A stretch of DNA of 64,000 nucleotides from Sandaracinus amylolyticus. GTDB taxonomy: Bacteria; Myxococcota_A; Polyangia; Polyangiales; Sandaracinaceae. The notes under the pieces were generated by a model, which was given only the letters and a program-made list of their open reading frames with translations, was not told the DNA's origin and did not search any database. The stretch's first letter is position 1. Every line of letters starts with the position of its first letter. Location: assembly GCF_000737325.1 (NCBI RefSeq), contig NZ_CP011125.1, forward strand, positions 8,556,001 through 8,620,000. The letters run 5' to 3'. Shown one piece after another: positions 16,936 through 27,092 of this stretch. The translations under genes were made by a program, and so were the position numbers.

Positions 16936-19319
16936 GTCGCCTCCTCGATCGAACGCCACAGGAGCTCGGCCAGCGCGGCGCCGAAGCCCGTCGTCGCGGA
17001 GTCGCTGTACGACGTGCCGCTGGTCGCGAGACCGGCCGCGGTGTGCAGATAGAGCTGGAACGAACGGTTGGTCGGCGCGCCGACGACGGTGTCGTCGTGG
17101 CCGTCTCCGTCGATGTCGCCCGTGCTCGTCACGTCGGCGCCGAAGCGCGAGCCCGCGCTCGACGAGTACTCGGCGGCCGCGGTCGCCGACGGGCTCGGCC
17201 CGCCGCGATACACGAACGCGCGCACGACGCCGGGCGCCCCGACGACCCAGTCGTCGTAGCCGTCGCGGTTCACGTCGCCGTTGCCGTGGAGCGACGCGCC
17301 GAACTGCGTCGTCGACGAAGGCGCGCCCGGCGCGCTCCACTCGCTCGCGACCTCGGTCGCGATCGTGCCCTCGGCGGTGCCGAGGAAGAGCCGGACGCCG
17401 CTCTCGCCCGCACCGGCGCTCGGCGACGACACGAGCAGATCGGGACGCCCGTCGCCGCTCACGTCGAGCGCGCCCGCGATCGCAGCGCCGAAGTCCGCGC
17501 CCGCCGGGCCCTCGAGCGACGCGAACGCATCGGTCTGCGAGAGCGACGCGGGGAGCGTCGCCGCGCCGCGGAAGAGATACACGCGATCCTCGCCGGGCGC
17601 GCCGACGGCGAACTCGTGACGACCGTCGCCGTCGAGGTCGCCGAGCGACGTGAGCGACGCGCCGAAGCCCGAGCCCGTCGGGCCGGCGAGCATCACGTCG
17701 GCGCCCGAGTCGGGCGTCGCACCGCCGAGATAGAGCGCGACCATCGCCGCGCTCGGCGCGCCGACGAGCACGTCGGCGTAGCCGTCGCCGTTCACGTCGC
17801 CCGCGGGCGCGAGGGTGCGCCCGAACTCGGTCGCCGCGGCGGCACCCACGAACGACAGCGGCGTGGTGCCGAGGCCGCCCGCGCTGCCGCGATAGAGGTA
17901 CGCGCGTCGGAACGCGGGCGCGCCGAGCACGAGATCGCCGTACCCGTCGCCGTCGACGTCGCCGGCCGCGGCGACGGACGCGCCGAACATCGAGCCGCCC
18001 GCCTGCGTGAGCGCGCCCGCGACGCGCGTGAGCCCGCTCGCCGAGCCGTTGTAGAGCACGACCGAGTCGCCCTCGCTGCCGACCGCGAGGTCGGAGTGAC
18101 CGTCGGCGTTCACGTCGTAGACCGTGCCGAACGCGGTCTCGTGCTCGGCGCTGCGCGCGGGCAGCTCGAACGCCCACACCACGCTCGGGCTCGACCCCGT
18201 CGCGGGCCCGGAGCGCCCGAACAGCCGGAAGTACACGCGCCGCGAGCCGCTCGCGGGCAGCGTGAGATCGGCCGAGAGCTGCAGGCTCGTCGCGCCACTG
18301 CCGACCTCCTCCGCGGCGATGATCCGCGAGCACGCGCGGTCCTCGCAGATCTGCACCAGCGCGCCGTCGCTCCCCGACGCGAGCGCCCAGCGGAACGTCG
18401 GGCGCAGCGAGGTCACGCGGCTGAGCGAGAGCGGCGAGATCGGGCGCGGCGGCTCGACGTTCGGGCCCGGCACGCAGCCGTCGCCGGTGCGCTGGTAGCC
18501 GGGGTCGCAGCGGAAGCCGCAGCGCGATCCATCGCACGACGCGACGCCGTTGCCGCCCGAGGGCGCGGCGCACGGCTCGCACGAGTCGCCGCACGTCGAG
18601 AGCGAGCGGTTCGACACGCAGTCGTCGTCGCAGACGTGGTACCCGGGCTCGCACGCGTACGTGCACGTGCTCTCGAAGCAGCTCGGCTCGCCGTGGCTCG
18701 TGGGCGGATCGCACTCCGTCCCGCACTCGCCGCAGTGCTCGGGGTTCGTCGTGGTGTCGACGCACGCGCCGCTGCACATCGCCGTGCACGCGTCGGTCGG
18801 ACCGCCGTCGCCGACGATGCCGGCGTCGGGCACCGGCGCGTCGGGATCGAACGCGGGCAGATCGCTGCGCAGCACCGGCTCGCAGCCGTTCGGGCCGCAC
18901 GTCTGTCCCTCGTCGCAGTCGCGCGCGACCGCCTCGCGGCACCGCGCGGCGAGGAACACGTCGAGCAGCAGCGTGCTCTCCTCGACGTAGCGCGCCTGCG
19001 CGCGGTGCGTGAACAGCAGCGTGTCGCCCGGGCCGAGCGCGTCGATCTCGATCGACAGCAGCGCGTCGCGCGCCGAGTCGGGCACGAGGCCGAGCGTGCT
19101 CGGGAGCATCACGTCGGTGCCGAGCACGTAGCGCTGATCGTGCGCGGGCGTCGCGGCGCCGTCGTTGCTCACGCGGATGCGGATCGCGGCGAGCGTGGCG
19201 CTCGGGCCCTGCTCCATGTCGGTGCGGACCCGCAGCATGATCTGGGTGCGCGCCTGGGTGCACGACGCGAGCATCGCGACGAGGAGCGCGGCCTTGGCGA
19301 GATGGATCGCGTGCTTCAT
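16932..19319 (-). CDS. FG-GAP repeat surface lipoprotein with Cys-rich region (795 aa)
   Basis: The signal peptide ends AMLASC, giving a lipoprotein. Residues about 23-130 form a soluble beta-rich domain. A Cys-rich EGF/MYXO-CTERM-like stretch follows (EHCGECGTECDPP, HVCDDDCVSN, CGDSCEPC). Next come a fibronectin-like strand set (LRPTFRWALASGS) and seven FG-GAP blades (DVDGDGYGDLV, DVNGDGYADVL and others). The start overlaps the PEGA gene by 4 bp and the stop overlaps the next FG-GAP gene by 4 bp, so the three are translationally coupled. It is probably a surface adhesin. Confidence 0.88.
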   Translation of the reverse strand: MKHAIHLAKAALLVAMLASCTQARTQIMLRVRTDMEQGPSATLAAIRIRVSNDGAATPAHDQRYVLGTDVMLPSTLGLVPDSARDALLSIEIDALGPGDTLLFTHRAQARYVEESTLLLDVFLAARCREAVARDCDEGQTCGPNGCEPVLRSDLPAFDPDAPVPDAGIVGDGGPTDACTAMCSGACVDTTTNPEHCGECGTECDPPTSHGEPSCFESTCTYACEPGYHVCDDDCVSNRSLSTCGDSCEPCAAPSGGNGVASCDGSRCGFRCDPGYQRTGDGCVPGPNVEPPRPISPLSLSRVTSLRPTFRWALASGSDGALVQICEDRACSRIIAAEEVGSGATSLQLSADLTLPASGSRRVYFRLFGRSGPATGSSPSVVWAFELPARSAEHETAFGTVYDVNADGHSDLAVGSEGDSVVLYNGSASGLTRVAGALTQAGGSMFGASVAAAGDVDGDGYGDLVLGAPAFRRAYLYRGSAGGLGTTPLSFVGAAAATEFGRTLAPAGDVNGDGYADVLVGAPSAAMVALYLGGATPDSGADVMLAGPTGSGFGASLTSLGDLDGDGRHEFAVGAPGEDRVYLFRGAATLPASLSQTDAFASLEGPAGADFGAAIAGALDVSGDGRPDLLVSSPSAGAGESGVRLFLGTAEGTIATEVASEWSAPGAPSSTTQFGASLHGNGDVNRDGYDDWVVGAPGVVRAFVYRGGPSPSATAAAEYSSSAGSRFGADVTSTGDIDGDGHDDTVVGAPTNRSFQLYLHTAAGLATSGTSYSDSATTGFGAALAELLWRSIEEAT

Positions 19320-20251
19320 CGCGCCCCCAGCTCGGTCACGACGACCCCGAGGTTCGGCATCAGCGGCGCTTGCACGTCGGGCTCGTAGAGCACCGCCGCG
19401 GTCACGCCCGCGGCCGCACCGACCGCGACCACGCCGAGCACGACCCACAGCCACGTGAGGTCCTCGCCGCCCTGCGGCACCTCGAGCGAGAGCCCGAGGC
19501 GCTCGCCCGCCGCGATCGAGAACGCGCGCGTCACGTCGCGACCGCCCGCGCTCACCGCGAGCGTGTACGCGCCGGGGTCGAGCTCGATCTGCTGATCGCC
19601 CGCGCCGCGCGGCGCACCGTCGAGGCTCACCGCCGCGTCCTCGGGCGTCACGTCGAGCACCAGCGTCCCGCGCGTGCTGACGCGCTCGAGCGCGAGCACC
19701 TCGGTCGTGCTGCTGCCCGGCGCGAGCTCCACCTCGCGGCGCAGCTCCGCGTGCTCGCGCGCCGTCGCGACGATCACGTGGCGCCCCGGATCGAGCGCGA
19801 TCTCGGCCGCGCCGACCGCGGCGGGCTGTCCGTCGATCGACACCTGCGCGTCCGACGGCGACACCTGGATGCGCAACCGCGCGAGGGTCGAGCGCAGCGT
19901 GCGCAGGTAGCGGTTCACCTCCTCGACGCGCGCCGGATCGCCGGTGCTGCCCACCGCCGCGAGGAAGCGCTCGAACGAGTCGATCGCGTCGCGCGCGCGG
20001 CCGGTGCCGCGGTACGCGAGGCCGAGGTTGAAGTGGATCGACGCGGTCGGATAGAGCGAGCGCGCGGCTTCGAGCTCGCGCACCGCGTCGGCGTACGCCG
20101 CGTCGGCGAGGAGCTGCACGCCGCGCTCGAAGCGGGCGCGCGACTGCGCGCGCGCGTCCGCGTCCTGCGCGTGCACGACCCCGACGTGCGCGCACACCGC
20201 GATCGCGCACGCGAGGACCGTGAGAGGAGAGAGAGAACGCCGAGCGATCAT
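19316..20251 (-). CDS. PEGA/TPR periplasmic membrane-anchored protein
   Basis: 311 aa with a signal peptide (cleavage near VVHAQ). Residues about 30-110 are TPR-like helices (RARFERGVQLLADAAYADAV, IHFNLGLAYRGTGRARDAI). Two PEGA-like beta domains follow (QVSPSDAQVSIDGQPAAVG and DVTPEDAAVSLDGAPRGAG), with the typical LDPGxxxIxV ends. A transmembrane helix (WVVLGVVAVGAAAGVTAAVL) and a short tail close the protein. It is a likely scaffold for the surface proteins encoded downstream and is coupled to them by ATGA overlap. Confidence 0.85.
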   Translation of the reverse strand: MIARRSLSPLTVLACAIAVCAHVGVVHAQDADARAQSRARFERGVQLLADAAYADAVRELEAARSLYPTASIHFNLGLAYRGTGRARDAIDSFERFLAAVGSTGDPARVEEVNRYLRTLRSTLARLRIQVSPSDAQVSIDGQPAAVGAAEIALDPGRHVIVATAREHAELRREVELAPGSSTTEVLALERVSTRGTLVLDVTPEDAAVSLDGAPRGAGDQQIELDPGAYTLAVSAGGRDVTRAFSIAAGERLGLSLEVPQGGEDLTWLWVVLGVVAVGAAAGVTAAVLYEPDVQAPLMPNLGVVVTELGAR

Positions 20252-20265
20252 CGGGAAGGCCTTTC

Positions 20266-21903
20266 TCAAGGAACCAGCACCTCGACGCCCTGGCTCTCCG
20301 CCCCGCCGCGCGCGATCGCGGAGATCGCCCAGCGACCTCGGCCGAGCGACGTGGCAGGAGAGCCCGCGGGGATCCATCGATCGATCTCGAAGCTGCCATC
20401 GACGTCGCGGTAGACGGCGTACCCGCGGATCGTCGTGGGGCTCGGGTGCGAGAGCGTGACGTTGCCCGCCGTGCGCATCACGACGGGGGGCTCGACGGCA
20501 TCGCCTGCGGTCTCGATCACCGCGGGCGGGCGCGCCGGCGTCGAGTACACGCGCGCCATCATCGCACGCGAGCCGTGCAAGTCGTTGGCGAGCATCCGGT
20601 AGCGGAACCACGTGTTGCCCGCGGTGCGCGGGGCCTCGGCGCGCGTGAGCATCACCTGGCGCTCGAACTCCGCGGCGTTCCACTCCGCGCCCTCGCGGTG
20701 GAGCGCGAGGCTCGGGATCACGAAGCGTCCCGGGGGTGCGAGGTCGGCCCACCACGAGACGAGCGCACCGAACGGTTGCTGGCTCGAGACGGTCGACCAG
20801 TAGAGCTGCGGCGCGAGGTAGTCGACCCACCCCTCGCTGATCCATCGCACCGAGTCGGCCGCGAGCACCTCGTACGCGTCCGTGCCGGCCACACCCGGGG
20901 GCATCCCGGGGCGGTAGATGCCGAAGGGCGCGATGCCCCACATGACCCACGGCTTCTCCGTCTTGATCGCATCCGAGACCCCGGCGACCAGACGGTTCAC
21001 GTTGTCGCGACGCCAGTCGCCGAGCGAGAGCACGCCTCCGGCGTCGACATACGCTTGGTACGACTCGGAGTCAGCGAAGGGCGGTTCCCCGGGCCTGGGG
21101 TACGGATAGAAGTAGTCGTCGAACACGACGCCGTCGACATCGTACTCGCGCACGATCTCGGTCACGACCGCGACGATGTGCGCGCGGACCGCGTCGGCGG
21201 CGGGGTTCATCACGACCGCGCCTCCATACGTGATCGCCGCGTCGGGGAAGCGCTGCGTGACGTGGCTCGCCGCAGGCGTGACCGACGTCGACGTGAGCGC
21301 GCGATAGGGGTTCACCCACGCGTGCACCTCGATCCCGCGCTCGTGCGCGATCTCGAGAAGCAGCCCGAGCGGATCCCAGCCCGGCCCGACGCCCTGCACG
21401 TCGGTGAGGAAGCGGCTCCAGGGCTCGAGCGTGGACGCATAGAGCGCGTCGCTCTCGGGGCGCACCTGGAAGAAGATCGCGTTGATCCCTGCCGCGCGAC
21501 ACACGTCGGCGATCGCCGTCAACTCCGCGCGCGCCTGGGTCGCGCCGACGCCCGCCGCCGACGGGAAGTCGAGGCGGAACACGGTCGAGAGCCACATCGC
21601 GCGGAGCTCGCGGTCGTGCGAGACGTCGAGCAGCGCGGGAGGGCCACCATCGAGCGCGCCCGCGTCCGGCCCGGCGTCGGGCTCGCCCGCGTCCGAGCCC
21701 GCGTCGAGCCCACCGGCATCGGTCCCTGCGTCCTCGTCCGCGCCGGCGTCGGGAGGACCTGCGTCGTCTTCTTCGTGCCCGCCGGCATCGAATCCGGCGT
21801 CGAGCTGCATGCCGTCGTCGTCACCGCATGCCGTCGTGAGCGACACGAGACATGCGGCGACGAGGAGCAAACGGGACCAGAAGGGACCGATGCGGTGGCT
21901 CAT
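20266..21903 (-). CDS. GHL10 (DUF187/YngK-type) glycoside-hydrolase-like lipoprotein
   Basis: 545 aa. The lipobox is in SLTTACGDDD, followed by a DAG-rich linker to about residue 90. The GHL10 TIM-barrel begins RAMWLSTVFRLDFPSAAG, with further family strands INAIFFQVRPESDALYAS, GIEVHAWVNPYRA, DVDGVVFDDYFYPYP and VMWGIAPFGIY. The C-terminal 90 residues are a beta domain of fibronectin type. Members act on, or bind, glucosaminoglycan or peptidoglycan-derived sugars; the substrate is not settled. It lies 14 bp behind the TIG lipoprotein and 14 bp before the PEGA gene, so one operon is likely. Confidence 0.9.
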   Translation of the reverse strand: MSHRIGPFWSRLLLVAACLVSLTTACGDDDGMQLDAGFDAGGHEEDDAGPPDAGADEDAGTDAGGLDAGSDAGEPDAGPDAGALDGGPPALLDVSHDRELRAMWLSTVFRLDFPSAAGVGATQARAELTAIADVCRAAGINAIFFQVRPESDALYASTLEPWSRFLTDVQGVGPGWDPLGLLLEIAHERGIEVHAWVNPYRALTSTSVTPAASHVTQRFPDAAITYGGAVVMNPAADAVRAHIVAVVTEIVREYDVDGVVFDDYFYPYPRPGEPPFADSESYQAYVDAGGVLSLGDWRRDNVNRLVAGVSDAIKTEKPWVMWGIAPFGIYRPGMPPGVAGTDAYEVLAADSVRWISEGWVDYLAPQLYWSTVSSQQPFGALVSWWADLAPPGRFVIPSLALHREGAEWNAAEFERQVMLTRAEAPRTAGNTWFRYRMLANDLHGSRAMMARVYSTPARPPAVIETAGDAVEPPVVMRTAGNVTLSHPSPTTIRGYAVYRDVDGSFEIDRWIPAGSPATSLGRGRWAISAIARGGAESQGVEVLVP

Positions 21904-21917
21904 TCGGTGATGCGACC

Positions 21918-24188
21918 TCAGGGAACGGGAGCGATGGCGACGCCGCGGAACGCAGTGTTCGTCGGCGCCGTGGCGATCGAGGAGAACGCGGTCGTGCTGC
22001 CGGCCGAGCTCGCACCGACGTCGCGCATGCGGAGCACCGCCGCCGCCGTGGTGCCGAGGCACACGACGTCGGCGCCGTCGCGCTGACACGCGAGGAAGCG
22101 AACCGGCCCGCCGAACACGTCCGTCGCCGCGTCGGACATCCACGCGCCGCTCACGCGCCGGTAGCGGCGCACACCGATGGCGTCATCCGCGAGGTAGATC
22201 CGGTCGACGCCCGGCTCGGTCGGATCCACGTCGAAGACGGCGAAGCCGTACGGGCTGCTGGTGGTGCCCTGCACCACGGTCGCGGTCGTGCCGGCAGCGG
22301 TCGGAAGGCCGGTGCCGATCGCCCAGACGCCGGCCTCGGACGCGGGCGGGCCGGCGGCCGACGTCGCGGTCGCGTACAGCTGACCTTCGAAGATGCCGAT
22401 GGTGCGGCCCGGGCTCGGGACGGCGACGATCTGCGTCGACGTAGTGCCGCCGAGCGTGGCCGTGAAGATCCCGCCGAACCCACCGCTCGCCCAGATCCTC
22501 GTGCCGTCGACCACCGCCCCTCGCACCGCGGTCGTGTCGAACGCGCCACCGAGCGTCGTCGACGTGTCGACCCCTGCGGGATCCGTGAAGTCGTCCGCGC
22601 CCACCACGGCGACGACGCGCGGCACGTCGTCGGTCTCGTTCTGCACACTCGGCGTGCCGGGAACGGACTGATAGCCGGTCAGCGAAATCACCGATCCGTC
22701 CTGCGATCGCGCCAGGCTGCCATCAGCGATGCTTCCCGACAGAGTGAACGGCAGGTTCGCGCCGCTCGCCGCGACGGGCATGGCCAGCGTGCTCACCAGC
22801 GCTCCACTCGTGAGCGAGCGACGCTCGATGAAGACCGGGTAGGCCGGCCCGTTCGTGCCCACGAGGGGCGCGCTGCCGTCACCCACGCGCACCACGACGA
22901 AGTCGCTCGGCGGCGGCGCGACGTAGCCGGTGAACGCCGCGGTGTCCGCGGTCACCGGGATGCCGAACGTGTCGAGCAGCATGTCGTCGGCAGCGAGCGT
23001 GTAGGTCGTCCCCGCGGTCTGCGCCGACGTCGTCAGCGTGACGGTGTCGCCCGCCACGGTCGCCGCGCTCACCGTGAGCCCGCCCGAGATCGTGAAGCGC
23101 GCCGGCGTCGTCACCGGCGCGTGCACGTTGCGGTTGAACTCGACCTCGACCGTCGTCGCGCTCGTCGCGGTCGCGCTCACGATGCGGAACGCGTCGACGA
23201 CCTGCACGTTCACCGGCGCGCTGTCGATGCCGCCGAGGCGCGCGACGACCGGCTGCTCACCGAGCGCCGTGCTCGCCGACACCGTGCCGATCACGATCTC
23301 GGTCGCGGTGCTGCTCGTGATCACCTGCGCCGCGCCGCCGATCGTCACGGTCGCGCCCGCGAGGTTCGTGCCCGTCAGCGTGAGCCGAGAGTCGCCGGGC
23401 ACCACGTGCATCGGCGCGATGCTCGAGATCACCGGCACCGTCGGCGCGAACCCGGTGAAGTCCGCCTCGTTCTCGCCGGTGAGCCCGTTGCCGAACGTGT
23501 CGGTCACGTCCGCCGCGACCTCGACCGTGTAGTCGGCGTCGGGCGTCTGCGCGCTCGTCGTCAGGGTCACCATCGCGCCCGACGCGCTCGCCGCGCTCAC
23601 CGTGAGCCCGTCGATCGTGAAGCTCGCCGCGTCGACGCTCGCCGCGTCGACCTCGCGCGAGAACGTCACCACGACCGACGTCGCGGTCGGCCCCGCGGCC
23701 ATCACCACCGCGAGCGGCTCGAGGACCGTCACGTCGAACGACGGGCTCGTCCCGTCGGCCGTCGTCACGAGCACCGGCTGCGTCCCGGTCGGCGTGGTCG
23801 CCGCGACCGCGTCGATCGTGATCGACGTCTCGGTGCTCGCCGAGACCGTCTGCTCGACACCGCCGATCGTCACGCCCGTCGGGTCCGCGAGCCGCAGGCC
23901 GTCGAGCACCAGGCCCGAGCCCTGCGCGACGCTCGTCGGATCCGCCGCCGTGACCACCGGGCCCTCGGTCGGCACCCACGCGTCGGGGCCCGCGTCGCTC
24001 CCGCCGGCATCGTTGCCCGCGTCGGCGCGGCCGCCGTCGGTTGGCGTGCCGGCGTCACCGCCGCCCGCGTCCGCGTTCATCGCGGCGTCGGTCTCGTCGA
24101 CCGGACCGTCGTCGTCGCCGCACGCGACCAACGGCAGCGCGAGCGCCGCCATCAAGGTCACGTTCCACCAAGCTCGACGCAGTCTCAT
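21918..24188 (-). CDS. IPT/TIG and Ig-like domain lipoprotein with propeller-like C-terminus
   Basis: 756 aa. The start is fixed by a strong GGAGGTGA ribosome site 4 nt upstream of ATG 24188. The signal ends LPLVACGDDD. A DAG-rich linker is followed by alternating IPT/TIG (PTSVAQGSGLVLDGLRL) and SbsA-type Ig domains (VVVTFSREVDAASVDAASF, VEVEFNRNVHAPVTTPARF). Residues about 440-756 are repetitive beta strands that could form a propeller (GVWAIGTGLP, IYLADDAIGVRRY). It is probably a surface-exposed binding or adhesion protein. It lies between two GHL10 genes. Confidence 0.85.
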   Translation of the reverse strand: MRLRRAWWNVTLMAALALPLVACGDDDGPVDETDAAMNADAGGGDAGTPTDGGRADAGNDAGGSDAGPDAWVPTEGPVVTAADPTSVAQGSGLVLDGLRLADPTGVTIGGVEQTVSASTETSITIDAVAATTPTGTQPVLVTTADGTSPSFDVTVLEPLAVVMAAGPTATSVVVTFSREVDAASVDAASFTIDGLTVSAASASGAMVTLTTSAQTPDADYTVEVAADVTDTFGNGLTGENEADFTGFAPTVPVISSIAPMHVVPGDSRLTLTGTNLAGATVTIGGAAQVITSSTATEIVIGTVSASTALGEQPVVARLGGIDSAPVNVQVVDAFRIVSATATSATTVEVEFNRNVHAPVTTPARFTISGGLTVSAATVAGDTVTLTTSAQTAGTTYTLAADDMLLDTFGIPVTADTAAFTGYVAPPPSDFVVVRVGDGSAPLVGTNGPAYPVFIERRSLTSGALVSTLAMPVAASGANLPFTLSGSIADGSLARSQDGSVISLTGYQSVPGTPSVQNETDDVPRVVAVVGADDFTDPAGVDTSTTLGGAFDTTAVRGAVVDGTRIWASGGFGGIFTATLGGTTSTQIVAVPSPGRTIGIFEGQLYATATSAAGPPASEAGVWAIGTGLPTAAGTTATVVQGTTSSPYGFAVFDVDPTEPGVDRIYLADDAIGVRRYRRVSGAWMSDAATDVFGGPVRFLACQRDGADVVCLGTTAAAVLRMRDVGASSAGSTTAFSSIATAPTNTAFRGVAIAPVP

Positions 24189-24414
24189 CAGCTCACCTCC
24201 AAACAGAAATGGTTCGAGCGTCCGTGGGCGCGCGTCGGTCGTGCCTGGCGACGACCGAACGCGGGGGGCGCGCCCGGGGGAGCGACCTTGTCACCTCGGA
24301 GCGACCTCCGGATACGGGGTTTCCCTGACAGGCGAAAACTCCGTGTGCGCACGTGCCGCAGCGGCGCGCGGTGTGGGCGATGTGAGGCGCCGACACCGCG
24401 CGTCGCACGCAGCG

Positions 24415-26880
24415 TCAGCGGCAGCGCCTCGGCAGCGCGATCGCCGCGGCGGTCAGCTGGATCCGCCGCTCGTTGCGCCACGTCAGCAGCGACACGCGCG
24501 GCAGCAGTCGATCCGCCGCAACCTCGTAGAACGAGTCACCCGGGGGCGCGAAGTACGCGCCCTCGTCGGTCGTCCCGACGATGCTCCACTCGACCGGGAT
24601 CGACCACGCGTTCGGGTTCGACACGCGGAACCGGCGACGCGTCACGTCGTCGGCGCACACACCGCGCAGCTCGAGCCGCTCGACGCGCGCGTTCTTCCAC
24701 GGCATCGCCGGCCACTCCGCGTACCCGGGCCACGCCGCGCGCGCCTGCTCGAGGTAGCCGAGATCGCCCATCGTGCCGTGGCGGAACGGCGACGTGCCCG
24801 CGAAGCCCGCGAGCCGCGCCGTCTCGATCTGCCCCGAGAGATCGACGCCCGCGCGGAACGCATCGAGCGTCACGCCGAGCAGGCGATCACCGCCGTACGC
24901 CTCGGCATGCGCGGCGAGGCTCGTCGCGAACGCCGCGTTGTCCGCCGTGTAGATCTGCGGGAGCACGCCGTCGATCGCGCCCTCGGTCATCCACGTCGGC
25001 CAGTCCTGGTAGTTGAACTGGCGCGCGTCGGTGAGGCGGCCGATCGGGTACGCGAGCAGGATCAGATCGCCGTCGATGCGCTCGAGGCGACGGTGGATCG
25101 CCGCGACCGTGTCGGTGATCGCCTCCTGGCGGAACGTGATCCAGTCCGCGTCGCGCGGGCTCGGCACGCCGCGGCGGTGGAAGCGGCGGTTGAAGCGCTC
25201 GATCGCCTCGGGGTGGTAGCCGAAGTCGCGGTTCTCGCGGGTGAACGCGGTCTGCGGGTACCGGATGCGATCGAGGATGACGCCGTCGATCTCGTAGTTC
25301 GTCGCGATGTCGCCGACGACGTCCGCGAGGTACTCGCGCACGTCGGGCAGCGCGGGCTCGAGCCACATGCCCTCGGGGTCGTGCGCCGGCGTCTGCACGA
25401 CGGGCGCGCCGCCGTTGTACGCGTAGGTCCGCCACTCCGGGTGCGCGTTCACGACGTGCCCGGGATCGCTCGGCGACGCGGCGCCCTCGGTCACGAGGTG
25501 CGTGTTCACGTACGCGAAGATCTTCAGGCCGCGCGCGTGGCCGCGCGCGATGAACTCCGCGAGCACGTCGACGTCGCCCACCGCCGTGCTGCGCGGCTCG
25601 TGGTTCGGGTACGTCGCGTCGGCGCGGTTCGGGATGTACGTCGCGTCGCCGCGGTAGCGCGTGTGGACCGCGATCGCGTTGTATCGATGCGCCGCGATCT
25701 CGTCGATGATCGACTGGATCGCGCCGACGTCCGAGAGGCCGTCGAACACGGTCACCGCCGCGACGCGCATCTCGGGCTCGTCGACGCCCGGCGAGGTCCC
25801 GGGCACGAGGCGCACCGCGTCCGCGATCGCCACCGAGCCGACCGGCAGGCTCTGCGCCGCCGAGAGCGTCACGCGCACCACGCCGGTCGCCGACGCGTCG
25901 ACCCCGCCGATGTAGACCCACTGCTGGTCGCGCGTGCGCTGGTTGACCGACGTCGAGACGCTCGTCCCGTTCGACTCGATCGTGTAGTGCGCGGCCGTCG
26001 CGCGGTTCGCGCCCGCGCGGTAGGTGACCTGCACGTCGTAGTAGCCGGGCTCGACCGTCGCTTCCCAGGTCGCGACGCTGGTCGCGTTGCCCGACGACGC
26101 GAAGCGGTAGTGCCCGCCGCCGTGGCCGATGCCGCCGCTGACCGTCCACGCGCCCTGCTGCACGAAGTCGGGCGCGCCGTCGTCGTCGTCGACGATCGTC
26201 GAGCCGTCCGACGGACCGGCCGCGACCAGCGTGATCGCGCCGACGAGGACGTGGCCGCCCCAGGTCGCCGACCCGGCGCTCCAGGTGCCGCTCGTCACGT
26301 CGGTGCCGAAGGCGATGAGCAGGTCGTCGCCCGCGTGCGCGTCGAACTCGCCGGTGACCAGCGTCTGCGGGCCGAGCGCGGTGTCGTCCGCGGTGGTCAG
26401 CCCCGTGTAGCTCGCCGACACGCCGAGCCCGGGCAGCGAGCTCGGGTTGGGCCCGCGGTGCCGCGCGGTCGATCCGACCGCGACGCCGACCTGGAACGCA
26501 CGGATGCCGTTCGTCGAGGTCGCGCCGGTCTCGACGACCTGGACCGGGACCGAGATCTGGTAGGTGCCGTCGGCCGGGATCGCGGCGCGGTAGATCGTGT
26601 AGACGCCGTTCGCGAACCCGCCGTCGTCGATGCGCATCGCGGGCGCGCCGGCCAGCGTGCTGCGCGACGGGGTGCCGAACGTGTTGTGGGTCGCGTCGTA
26701 CCAGACGCCGTAGGCACCCGCGCTCTCGGGGTGGTTCGCCTGGGCGACGGCCGCGAAGGTGTCGACGGGGGTCTCGACCAGCGCGTCGTCGTGGGCGCCG
26801 AGGGGGCCCTCCGAGGTGCAGCCGGCTGGACCGAGCGCGGCGAGGGCCAGGAGAGCCACAGCAAAACGACGGGTGCTCAT
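24415..26880 (-). CDS. GHL10-like lipoprotein with golvesin-type domain (821 aa)
   Basis: The start is set by GAGGAGG 5 nt before ATG 26880. The signal ends GPAGCTSE. Residues about 40-210 are a beta domain. About 235-360 match the golvesin/Xly C-terminal-like carbohydrate-binding domain (WTVSGGIGHGGGHYRFAS, WVYIGGVDASATGVVRVTL). About 375-700 form a divergent GHL10 barrel (IQSIIDEIAAHRYNAIAVH, GLKIFAYVNTHLV, YEIDGVILDRIRYPQ). A final beta domain ends the protein. It is likely a secreted polysaccharide or peptidoglycan hydrolase-like protein. 226 bp separate it from the TIG gene, and a separate promoter there is possible but not clear. Confidence 0.87.
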   Translation of the reverse strand: MSTRRFAVALLALAALGPAGCTSEGPLGAHDDALVETPVDTFAAVAQANHPESAGAYGVWYDATHNTFGTPSRSTLAGAPAMRIDDGGFANGVYTIYRAAIPADGTYQISVPVQVVETGATSTNGIRAFQVGVAVGSTARHRGPNPSSLPGLGVSASYTGLTTADDTALGPQTLVTGEFDAHAGDDLLIAFGTDVTSGTWSAGSATWGGHVLVGAITLVAAGPSDGSTIVDDDDGAPDFVQQGAWTVSGGIGHGGGHYRFASSGNATSVATWEATVEPGYYDVQVTYRAGANRATAAHYTIESNGTSVSTSVNQRTRDQQWVYIGGVDASATGVVRVTLSAAQSLPVGSVAIADAVRLVPGTSPGVDEPEMRVAAVTVFDGLSDVGAIQSIIDEIAAHRYNAIAVHTRYRGDATYIPNRADATYPNHEPRSTAVGDVDVLAEFIARGHARGLKIFAYVNTHLVTEGAASPSDPGHVVNAHPEWRTYAYNGGAPVVQTPAHDPEGMWLEPALPDVREYLADVVGDIATNYEIDGVILDRIRYPQTAFTRENRDFGYHPEAIERFNRRFHRRGVPSPRDADWITFRQEAITDTVAAIHRRLERIDGDLILLAYPIGRLTDARQFNYQDWPTWMTEGAIDGVLPQIYTADNAAFATSLAAHAEAYGGDRLLGVTLDAFRAGVDLSGQIETARLAGFAGTSPFRHGTMGDLGYLEQARAAWPGYAEWPAMPWKNARVERLELRGVCADDVTRRRFRVSNPNAWSIPVEWSIVGTTDEGAYFAPPGDSFYEVAADRLLPRVSLLTWRNERRIQLTAAAIALPRRCR

Positions 26881-27092
26881 TCAGCCTCCTCGAGTACGAA
26901 CTGCCGAGGATTCGACAGGTGTACGAGCCTTGCGCAGTCAGCGAGCACCCGTCAACGGTGAGCCGCACATTGTAGCTATGGCGTTCTGATCCGCTCTCGC
27001 TGGCATTCCGGGGCAGACGCGAGCGGACGCGCGAAACCCGCGCGAAACACGGGGCTCGCGCGGCGTCCGGGTCTCGAGGAGAGCGCTCGGGG

